From Saccoglossus kowalevskii (Eukaryota > Hemichordata > Enteropneusta > Harrimaniidae): a stretch of 16,244 nucleotides of DNA. Positions 1 through 10,640 of this stretch are shown piece after piece. Location: the NCBI RefSeq assembly GCF_000003605.2, contig NW_003155242.1, positions 321,367-337,610 on the forward strand. The letters are read 5' to 3'. Under the pieces are notes generated by a model. It did no database searches. It saw only the letters and a program-made list of their open reading frames with translations, and was not told the DNA's origin. The position numbers and the translations under genes were made by a program. How positions within the stretch are numbered: position 1 is the stretch's first letter; each line of letters starts with the position of its first letter.

Positions 1-821
1 GATACCGAAAATGAACTTTTTTTCAAAACAAAAAAGTTGAAATGTCATGGGAAAATATTCAAAATTGGCGTTTATACACTGGTTTTATTGTGGACTCCAT
101 CACATCAAAAAATAATTTACTTGGGAACATGGGATGAAAAAGTAATTTATTATATTGATAACGTTTATAATTTCCAGTTTTACTTTCCATTATATACAAT
201 GAGAGGTTATCTCCCATAATGCATTGCATATATGTGCAGTAACATGCTCAGGAGTGCACAATTTGAATTTAACTATTCATTGCCATAAATAAGTACAAAC
301 ATTTTCTGTGAAAGAGGTCTGTGCATTGTATTCTGTGTTAGTAATGTCACTATTTAGTATCTATACAAATACAAGAAGGTGGTTCGAGAACACGACATGG
401 CCCTGTATACTTGTTATTTCACCTTCAAAACAAGTAGAACTTCATTGAGAGCTTATAAATGGTCCAGTTAGAGAGTTGAGGTCATGACTCTTAGATTCTT
501 CACAATGTCTTTAATCCTAAGGTCTTAATCCTACAGTTTGTTAACTGCACCATTTCAATGTCACTAGTTATCTCAACTCACTACTAACAGTAAACTTTTC
601 GCTACTATCCATATTTTCAATTTGCCAATTTGAGGGCATTGGTATGGACGACATTTTGTGAAAGTCGCTGTGATTCACTTTCTTAAAAAGGAAATATGTT
701 TACAAACTTTTCCTTGATTGATGCGAAATCTGCGAACATTTGCCTCTTGCAAAATTGAATGTTTTAAATACCAGTAAACTTGTCAGTTATAGCCAAATAT
801 TGTTTATGCGCTGTTTAATAA

Positions 822-1022
822 GGCCAAGAAAAAAAAAAACTTATGTTGCCCTCAAGTCGAAAAATTAAAAAACACTTTTTTACTGCTTAAAATGAGTTTT
901 GAGTGATCAGTTTTTGATATTTGGGCCCTATTAAAAAAAACACAAAAAAAAAACACGCGACCCGATGTTTCATATTTTACGGTCGGTTGCTGAGGGCAAA
1001 AAAACAATTTTTTTTTTTGGCC
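822..1022. mobile_element. MITE-like element with GGCCAA…TTGCCCTCA inverted ends
   Basis: A 201-bp block starts GGCCAAGAAAA…TTGCCCTCA (822-853) and ends TGAGGGCAAAAAAAC…TTTTTTGGCC (about 991-1022). The right end, reverse-complemented, matches the left except inside the A-run. There is no open frame. A clear target-site duplication is not visible, so the superfamily is unassigned. A non-autonomous DNA transposon is the simplest reading; a chance match of A-rich ends is less likely because GGCC and TTGCCCTCA also match. Confidence 0.55.
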
Positions 1023-1606
1023 TGAAGCTTTATAAATTGCTAAAATGGACTTTGTTAGCTCAATTCAAGACAGCTAACAATCATTTCCTTCAAAGGTCCT
1101 AATCTATATAGGTTATCGATACCAGGCACCATACCCATCCATAGTATAAATATTAACTTTGACCTTGGTTGAACTTTCCATTCTTGCCTGTTTTGTTGTC
1201 CCACCCATCTGTACTATTAGGCAGTCCTACTGTGTCTCGATATTGGCATACTTTTGTGTTAAGTGGCAAAATATAGGAGCAACTCAAGACATTTTATCTT
1301 TGCTAATTTACCAATCAAGGAAATTTACAGTAGCCATAATAAGTTACATGTTAAAATAAACAATATGCAGTAATATATTGAGTTTCAACAGCACTATTTT
1401 GTGTAGCCTCGTAGATTTATAAATTAGCACATAACAATGTTGGACATGAATTTAATTTATTTCGGTGATCTTAACCCCAGACATTGCACCTGCCATACAG
1501 TGTGCAGTGGAATCAAACAGATGGTATAAAGTGTTTAACAGTCCACAACAGCCTCATCTAACATAAATCACTGTAATTGTCATCTGTTCTGTTTTCTGTC
1601 TTTCGA

Positions 1607-1607
1607 C

Positions 1608-1698
<91 letters not shown>
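1607..1698. repeat. (CTGT)23 tetranucleotide microsatellite
   Basis: Twenty-three perfect, uninterrupted copies of CTGT (92 bp; ACAG on the other strand). The flanks are CTGT/TCTG-rich, which suggests growth from a pyrimidine-rich seed. The frames open across it encode only reiterated Cys-Leu-Ser-Val or Thr-Asp-Arg-Gln and are not genes. It is expected to be length-polymorphic. Confidence 0.98.
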
Positions 1699-2036
1699 AC
1701 AGCAATCTGTTTTGCAGCCACTACAATTCATCGTAATTATGTGCATTATTAATTATGAATAATAATAATTAGTATTGATAATTAAAACTACTTGTTAATA
1801 ATGATTGGTTATGAATTGAACAACATTTGCCATTATCGCCAAATTATAGCCCGAACTGTATGTTGTAAATTGTGCCTGAACAGCATTGTATTTACTGGCA
1901 GGTCTGCTTTTACTGTAACCATGGCGATAGAGGTACTGTCATTCCATCAGAAAAAATCTTGATTTTTTAGTACATTAAATTTTGTAAACATAATCCACAA
2001 GAGGCTATAAATACAATATCATTCTTATTTTTACAG

Positions 2037-2079
2037 CATTGGCTGGACCCCACGAAAAATATTAAAAAACAAGTAAAAA
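2037..2079 (+). CDS. EPB41L5: Exon 1 in window: end of FERM lobe F1
   Basis: Preceded by TTTTTACAG and followed by GTAAGT. It reads [14 protein letters not shown] plus one base. This is the conserved F1/F2 junction of EPB41L5-type proteins, where an Ala-His-Trp-Leu-Asp block is followed by Lys-rich residues and then Ile-Gly. The last base (A) joins TT of the next exon to give Ile. At 43 bp it is too short to be found by length; it is supported by peptide identity and by both splice sites. Confidence 0.9.
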
Positions 2080-5000
2080 GTAAGTGTCCATTAATTGCTT
2101 ATTAGTTATTTTATTTTTATTTGACATCTGCATGTCTGACTTGTTTTGATTGTTTCAATGTGTAATGTACATGCTCTGTGTGTCTATGTAATAGTATGCT
2201 GTTAGTATAATGAGAGGATATTGCAAAGTATATACCATATGCTATTGGGAGTTTCGATCGATGCGAAAGCGTCCTTCTAGTGTGCATATGCTTTGCAGTA
2301 TCCTCATGGTAACCGTAAAAATATATATCTTACTCGTACACCTTGGTGTAAAAAGCCCTAGACTGCGCAAAAAACTTTCTCTCTGTAATTTATTTTGAAA
2401 CTCATTCGCAATCTTGGAATATTGCATCACTGGTGTTGATGTTTATAAAAATATGGCATGCTGTAACTTACACTGGCAGATGTATCAATGGTGGTATGAA
2501 TTGGTATTATGCTGAAAAAGAGACATTTTTACAAACACATCTATTTTGAGGGTACATGCACAACAACTGGTGTAATAGTATATGCAAATAAATTACACAT
2601 CCAAATATAGAAGTAACACTGGCTGCCAGTGTGTTACCTTTAAAATTGACATGGATTCCAGAAAATATAATGCTGCTATTGGAAGCTTTCATGACCGTGA
2701 AAATACGGTACTATCTGCATCTCTTTTTAGCATTGTTCAAAGCCTCCTAAACTTTTATACTTTCTATAATAATAAGTTACAAACTTATTTAGAAGTTTTA
2801 ATTTTTAATGTTTATTTTCTTCTGTTTTCCAATCTTTGTTGCTGTAACTCTCTCCATGTTTTAACATGGATAGTGGCGATTGGTAAGTTGTTAGATTACA
2901 ACATTGCCGCTGTTATTACCATACATGTGACAACTCATATTATTGCTGGTAATAGACATTTCCCCACTGTTATATAAATCAGTGTTTGTTTCGTATTTAA
3001 GATGGAGGCACTTGATCACAAGTCATATTGTGTACTACCGAGCAGTGTGTGTGTGTGATGTCTAATTGAACTTTCTAATCTGGGCACCTAGTAAATTGTT
3101 TTAAAAATTAGTTTTCTGTTGAAAACTTGTTTTTATTTCTGGAAAATTCAAGCAGAAAAAATAATTCATATTTTATGATGAATATGCAACGTCAAATTTG
3201 AATTTTTAATGAGCAGAGAAGATACAATTAAATGTAGATGAAGAATAATACAATTGAGTTAGTATCAGGTGAAGAAATATTGGTGAAAAAAATTACCGGA
3301 TTATTAAACTAACTGACATCAGTCTGCACCAGGCTGTCAATTCTGTAATATTCTCTTTGATTCAGCCCATAACCATTTTTGATAAGTTGAATAAATCAGA
3401 TATATTAGAGAGACCAATAGACATATGACAACACGCTGTCGGTGTCATCCATATTACATATCCAACTTCTGTACCGTTGAGCTTTTAAAATACAAATGAT
3501 ATATAAATTCTTGAATATTTTTTGTGGGGAAAATGTCTATAATTTGTCTATTTTCTTGCTTTAAATCTGCACACCTAGCATTAAATGTATATTTTTAAAT
3601 TGTGCTTTTCATAAATGTAAAAAAATCCAGTCACAGATCAGTATATGTAATTTCCATATTCATTTGTGTTTTATACATAATTTAATGATGAAATTATTCT
3701 ATAATATCCATCCCACACTTATTGTAATATGCAGCATTACGTCAATCACTATGTACATATTTTATCAAGGTGTGGACATTTGATGTCATCAATACATACG
3801 GGGTACACAGTGTTTTTGCGTCATATCATGTGCTGTGTTCTTCTCGGACAACGGTTGCATTCATGTGACATTATGACAATGCATGTTTAAAGGATTTACC
3901 ACAGATCCTAAAACAACTGAGATCTATGATAACAAATTTATGTGCGCTTTTAACAGAGATGCGCTTTTACAGGAACAGATGCGAAAATACTCACATCTAT
4001 AAAATTAAAAACTTTTTCATCATTATATTAAATGTGTAATGGTACAAGTTTTTGACACAGTAACTTATTTATAGACATCAGGATACCATTGAATCCTGAA
4101 TATTTAATAGATCTGAAACTCAAGAAGAACATACATAAATTAGACACATTGTATAATTTATAATAATTGCATATAATTTTAATAATTGTTTAATCTACAT
4201 GTACACCACAGTTGTTCTGACACATCCAACTGTTGCACATTTGGTTTCAATAATTTTATAGTCATTTTAAATATACACTAAATATAAAATTATGCAAATC
4301 GCGATATTCTCAGTGCACAATAAAAACAGCATTCAGTTTTAAGACTGATTCTATGAAATTTGTTAAATTGGCCAATTAATATTTCTTGTCTCATTCCAAA
4401 TTGTTATCAAAGCTGTGGCACATAGTAGTACTTATAGATATTCATTCAAGTATTATTTATGCATATTTTGGTGTATTATCATAGCATGTGTGTTGCCATG
4501 GAGACATAAATTCATTGCGGGATATATACATTTCCATTCCAGTGTTCAAACTGATTCATTGTAACAGCATATAAAGTTACCAGTAATCGGTGCTTTTATT
4601 ACGACAACTCATCATACGTGATTATTCTCCCCTCTAGTCATGTTTTTAATACCACACTGCCCAGTTTGAAATCACTTTTAAATACATTTAATAGTTATCA
4701 AATCGGTAATTGAAAAGTCTTGTTGTCTGTTTCTACTGGGCTCTTATTTTTTGGAAATTCATGGCTTGACCTTTCACCTATAGGGTGTATATTATTGGTT
4801 ACAACTCCATGATAGTTTAAAGACATCATAATTGTACTACACTACTGTAGAATGCTTTATTGTCACTTGGAATTTCTTTTTTCCTGACGAGGGTGAATTC
4901 TTTAAACTTAGTCATACATGTATTTGGTGTATATTCTAACTTATGTATGTTTGTTTGTGCAGTTGGACCTCCGTATACTCTTAGACTCAAGGTCAAGTTT

Positions 5001-8000
5001 TATTCCTCAGAACCAAACAACTTAAGGGAAGAAATAACTAGGTAAGAATTTAATATTTATGTTTACAATCTATCTGTTCCATTTTGTATTGAATTGTTGT
5101 GCACTTTCCTTGTTATCCCGCATGGTACCTCATTATCTGTCTTACAAGTGGTTGAACATGTTCATTATAGTTTTCAAAATGAGGCGACGAGAACCGCTGA
5201 TGAGATGTCTGGGTAAAAGCAAGTTTTTGTGAGAGTTTTGAGTGAGGATTTTGCAAATCATAAAGAGGGGGAATTTAACTTCAACCGAGCAGCAACCCAA
5301 GTATACCATCTCTCTTATAATTGTAATGTATCACACCACTAAGATTTTGCATTCTGTGTAGTTACTTTCATACAATTTGTTTCTATTTATTAGGTATTTA
5401 TTCTTTTTACAACTGAAACAAGACATACTAAGTGGAAGACTTGAACCTCCGTATGAAACGGCCGTAGAGTTATCAGCTTATGTTTTACAATGTGAGTCAT
5501 AACTATTCAATGTTTCACTTTAATTTCACAGCCTCATCTATGAGTATTATGCTATTTATAACTCTTTCTACATTGACACATACCGAATTACACTTATGTA
5601 CAGGTGTTTCAAAGAACCAAATAAGTAGTGATTTTAATGATTCAGAGTATAAAAAAATGCATTTTTTGGTTTATTTGCATTTAATAATATGGTACTGTTT
5701 TATAGAAAAAACAACATCCGCAAGGTTTCATTTCAAGTTTCGTTCGATATTTTATTCTAGGTATCTCTAATACAAATACATGTGATTCTGGAACTTTTTA
5801 ACATTTGACGTAACTGATTTATGTGAAAAAATCTATGCAGGAGACATGGACCAAACTACTAATAACATGGAATAAAAGTCATGCATATTCAGAGTTCAGT
5901 TTCCAAACTGACAGCAAAACATTTTGTATTACTGTAAAGGGGTTAATTATTCACTGGGTTTTAATTTAGCTTATTTCGCTGAATGAAAAATGCGCTAAAT
6001 TAAAACCCAGTGAATATGTAAAATTGAGCATAGAACAAATTATCTAAATGATAAAACTGTGAATTTAAAACCCACTGAATATGCCTGAAATGGTAAATCA
6101 GTGAAATTTAAACCCAGTGAAAATTAGTCACTTTACAGTATTGCTGATTATTATTATTCCTGTATTATTTTCGTAAGTATTTACCAGCAATTGTTGGTAC
6201 ATTTTGTGTTGCAGTGAAACACCAGATGTTATATCCCTGCAAGTTTGAAAGTCAAATGAACAGCGCTGATACGAATAGTCGCATTGTACCTTAGAAGAAT
6301 TAAATATCTATAATGTTGATTGACAGTATAAAAAACATATATTTTGCCTGGCTAATACGATTCCCATTCTTCTATTACTAGCTGAACTTGGTGACTTTGA
6401 TGCAGAAATCCACACACCAGGCGTGGTGTCTGAATTCCGATTTGTTCCTAATCAGACGGAACAAATGGAAATAGACATCACTGAAATATTCAAAGAATAC
6501 AAGTAAGTAGAGGCCATCATGTTATTGAATTAGGGGGATTTTCCACCACTAGAGGGCGCCATCATACTGTAGGTGTTCACAACAACAACAGTTCTTTCGA
6601 TATGTTTATCTTTTGTACATATTGAAACAAATGAGCAAATATTTGGATACCATTTGCACAGGAAGTTATTTAGTTAATATTTAATAACTAATTTAACATT
6701 GACTCGCATGGTTTTTATCTGGTGGCATTTTTTTAAATAAATGAATAAAATTAACAATCATTTGAAAGCATTGATTACTGTTGTAAAATAAAAAATATGC
6801 AGTCAGTAATAATGTATGTGTTTTGTTTGTCAGAGGTCAGACACCAGCCGATGCGGAAATGAATTATTTAAATAAAGCTAAGTGGTTAGAAATGTATGGT
6901 GTGGATATGCATATGGTACTGGTAAGTAGAAATGGACATGTGTTGAATGTTTGTTGCAGTATAGCTTCCAGCCAGCACGTGTCAGTTTCGGTTCTGATCT
7001 TGCTTATTTTTCTGGCCAAGGCTTGGCTAATCTCATGCAAACTCAATATGATATTATTATTGTGGTTAGAATATTGTATAGAATGTTTTTAAACGTCTAC
7101 ATGTCCATTAATATTAATATTAAATTTTAAAGTTCCCTTTCTATTCCTTTTCATGCTAGGAAATGTGTTTGTATGAGAATTATATCACATGATGTGCATT
7201 AGCCAATGGCACTTTGATCTTTGTAATAGAAAGTATATGCAAATGACTAGAACTATATCACATGATCAACATTAACCAATGTCTTCACCATATATTGTAT
7301 GCAAATGAGCAGATGTGAATAATTTAACATTTGTTTTTTTCCAGGGGAAAGATGGTAATGAATATAAGTTGGGTCTTACGCCGACTGGAATTTTAGTGTT
7401 TGAAGGAGAGACAAAAATTGGACTATTTTTCTGGCCAAAAGTTACAAAGTTAGATTTCAGTAAAAAGAAATTAACATTGGTGGTGGTGGAGGATGACGAC
7501 CAGGTAAATTATTGATACCAATTGCCTCCCCTCTGACAGTCCTTCATGATAGTAACTATCAAGCTTCCCACATTTACTGTTAAGTTAGCATCATCATGCA
7601 TCATGCAACGCTATTATACCCCACAGTCTCTCAATGCGAAAGCTTGTTTATGTTGCCATTACAACTTTTTTTGTAATGTTACATGCATCTGATCAGGCTT
7701 TAGGAAGTATCCCAATCCCGGTTTATATTGAGCTTTGTTTTTAACAAAAACGTCATTCAAAAAACAGCAGTTTCTTGTTTATTGAAAAATGTGAGTTCGC
7801 AACGTACATACCAGTACATGACTTACCCCTCTGATCCTAAAAAACATTACCTTCCATTTTTTGGCAAGTTCTGACACACATTGATAAACTTAAATGATGT
7901 CTGATTCAATTTGTGTTTTATCTGCAGGGTAACGAACAAGAACACACTTTTGTGTTCGTGCTGCATAATATGAGAGCGTGTAAACACTTGTGGAAATGTG

Positions 8001-10606
8001 CCGTAGAACATCACACCTTCTTTCGACTCAGAGCTCCCGTCAAGGGCGTTAATGACAAGCAAGGATTCCTACGAATGGGGTCGAGGTTTCGATACAGGTA
8101 ACCCCTCCCATCATAACAAATTTTATTACAATCTATTTGTTGTTAATACTGTTCAATACTGTGTAGATTGTCTGCGAGTGACTCTGATGTCTCTCCCTAC
8201 ATGCATTGTACTAAGCGAATGCCTGATTGAAAGTAGCGAGATGACATTGTGGAATTGGTAACGTAAGCACGGTCACGAATAATGTTGATAATAATTATCG
8301 ATATTGAACATGTATCCTCATTTGGATTTTGATCACATGTCAATAAGGGAAAAAAATATTAAAATGTTGCTGTTTGTACTCACTAAGAAATCTTGAGATG
8401 AACTAGAACTTTATGTGATGAATTGTTTTTACTTATTCTTCGTTGATGATCAGTTTAAAGTTCCAAATGAGTGTGTGGCAAGGAATGTGCACTAGTAATG
8501 GTGCAAATATATGTAAATGTTGTTTTTTCCTGACCAGTGGTAGGACAGAGTACCAGACTGCCAAACAGAATAAAAGCAGAAAATCGATTCAGTTCGAAAG
8601 AAGGCCAAGTCAGAGGTTTTCAAGAAGGCCGTCACATGCCAAAAGAGAAGCCATGAAAGGTAGAGTATTTGTCTCACTTCCCTCGTGTCGCTCTAGCTTG
8701 ACCCTTGACCTTTTAGACTTTAAGAGCCAGATTATAAACGAAGAATGATAATGTCATTTGTTTTTGATTTGAAACGAAGAAAAAAGGGAGGATGACGACG
8801 CACCACTTGTTTGTTTATTTCGTTTTTGGTCTTAACCTATATTAATTTACATCGATCATGTCAATTGCATCTAGCGAGACCATGTACCATCACCATCTTT
8901 AACCTTTTCTCCATCAGACTTTGTCGCCCAAATTTTTCTGCACTTTTTTTCTTATTTACGTTAATATTTCTTGAAATGAACCCTAATTTTGGAGCCAACA
9001 GACAAAGTTTGAGTCGATTTTCAGTTTTTTCTCAAAAATGTTTCTGTTTCTGTCCCAATCATCTGAAGAAAAGTGTAGACTATAAATAGGACTATGTTGT
9101 GAATTTGTGATGAAAAAGTAGTGAAAAGGTTAATGATATCATTTATGATATTAATTTCTATGTTTTCATTTTTATAGCGCAAGAAAGGCTAGCAGCACAG
9201 AGGTATTTGAATGCTCAACAAAACACATCACTGCAAAGGTAATTATTTATCCTTACCTTTCTCTGATTTGAAGAATCCTACGTATAAATTATGCAAACTC
9301 TTGACAATATATACATATGTTTATGCTTGCATTTCCTTATATTGTAGTACATCGAATGGTGAAGTGACGGCAGCAAATGGAACAGCATTGGCAAACTCCA
9401 GCCCAGCTGTGGACACACTAGTGACATTGAATGATACAACACCTATGGCTATTACAACAACCATTACCACTCCCACTGCAAATTCCATAACAACAACAGG
9501 AGTAGTAGGTATCAAAGAAACAGACATTGATAACCTCACGATGGAAATCCATGATGAAACCGACCAAAATAAAGGTGAATCTCCTCAACCTGATGCACAC
9601 GATATTACAAGCTCTGAAATTGATGATAATTCCACCACAGAAACAGAGCAAACAAGCTCGGTGGCAACTACAGAAACAGACAAGTCAAAGAGAATATTGA
9701 ATCCACAATTCCATGTATCAACTCTGATGTCAAAACGCTGAGTATGTACTCTGGTTTCCTTTGATACCCAGGACTGATCCAACTAAAAACGCTGGTTTAA
9801 CCAAGCAATCTAATCTAGAGAAAAAAAAAATGATTGTGTATATAATTATTTTTAACAGATACTCAAACACTTACATTTTAGGTCCTCCCTCCCCCTCCTA
9901 CCCTGTATGTGGTATTTTATCAGTTCTATATGTATATAATGCATTTTAAATTCTACTAGTACCTGTATATATATAGCCCTGTGACGGTGGACATTCCAGC
10001 TGAGCTGTGTTTATAATGCATGCCGAAACCCTGCTCGAAGCAGAGTCGTCTTTCTCCCAATATTCGGTATTGTTTTCTTTCCTTTATGAAGCTGCATGTC
10101 CGTGAGTATGGAATCTGTAAACGAATGTCCTATTATGGTGTATTTTTAGCCCCCTTTAGTTTAGCGTTTCATTTCTATTTTATATCATAATTGGAATTAG
10201 TGAGTGAGTCATCTATTTTTATTTTTTGTTTTATTCATACCCTAAGTAATCATGTTTTTAACTTCTCATGCTTTAATCTCGATCATGAGAATAAAAAGTT
10301 ATTTTTTCATACTGCAATCTCAGTGCCATTTATTTTCAGCATGTCTATGTTGCATGCGGTTTTGTCGTGATGTTGCTTTGCTCGTACATTCATACGGTGG
10401 TCCAGCATGTAAGCCTCACTTTTGACTTTACATCCACATGAAAACATGTCACACACACAAAGCAAGTTATCCATCCATACATCCATCACGTCTTGCTGCC
10501 TGTGCGAAAGTCAAGTCATTGCTCTTGTTTGTTTGTTTGTAATATATAGGTCCGGAAGAATCTGCCGCAGCCAAACTGAAAGGTCTTGAATCGCCCACCA
10601 CACATG

Positions 10607-10640
<34 letters not shown>

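Larger units (their letters stand above)
1..2036 (+). other. Upstream intron (inferred), no exon found
   Basis: The first recognisable exon opens in mid-protein after a TTTTTACAG acceptor, so this stretch should be the 3' part of an intron longer than 2 kb. I looked for the preceding FERM F1 block (Asp-Tyr-Phe-Gly type peptide) and saw none. The stretch holds a MITE-like element (822-1022), A- and T-rich runs and the (CTGT)23 tract. The short open frames here are not protein-like. Confidence 0.6.

Noticed and set aside
1558-1762. Open frames on both strands across the CTGT array
   Set aside because: They arise only from the tetranucleotide repeat, which has no stops in these frames.
2582-2977. 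131-codon + strand open frame
   Set aside because: It lies wholly in a 2.9-kb intron, has AT-driven composition (Leu, Ile, Asn, Tyr), no recognisable motif and no splice continuity with the gene.
5480-5770. 96-codon open frame starting at the exon 3 end
   Set aside because: It is in a different frame from exon 3, crosses a strong GTGAGT donor and reads as Phe/Ser/His-rich noncoding sequence.
8811-9089. 92-codon hydrophobic open frame between exons 8 and 9
   Set aside because: Looked at as a possible membrane peptide or cassette exon, but it has no good acceptor/donor pair in phase and the Phe/Leu richness follows T-rich DNA.
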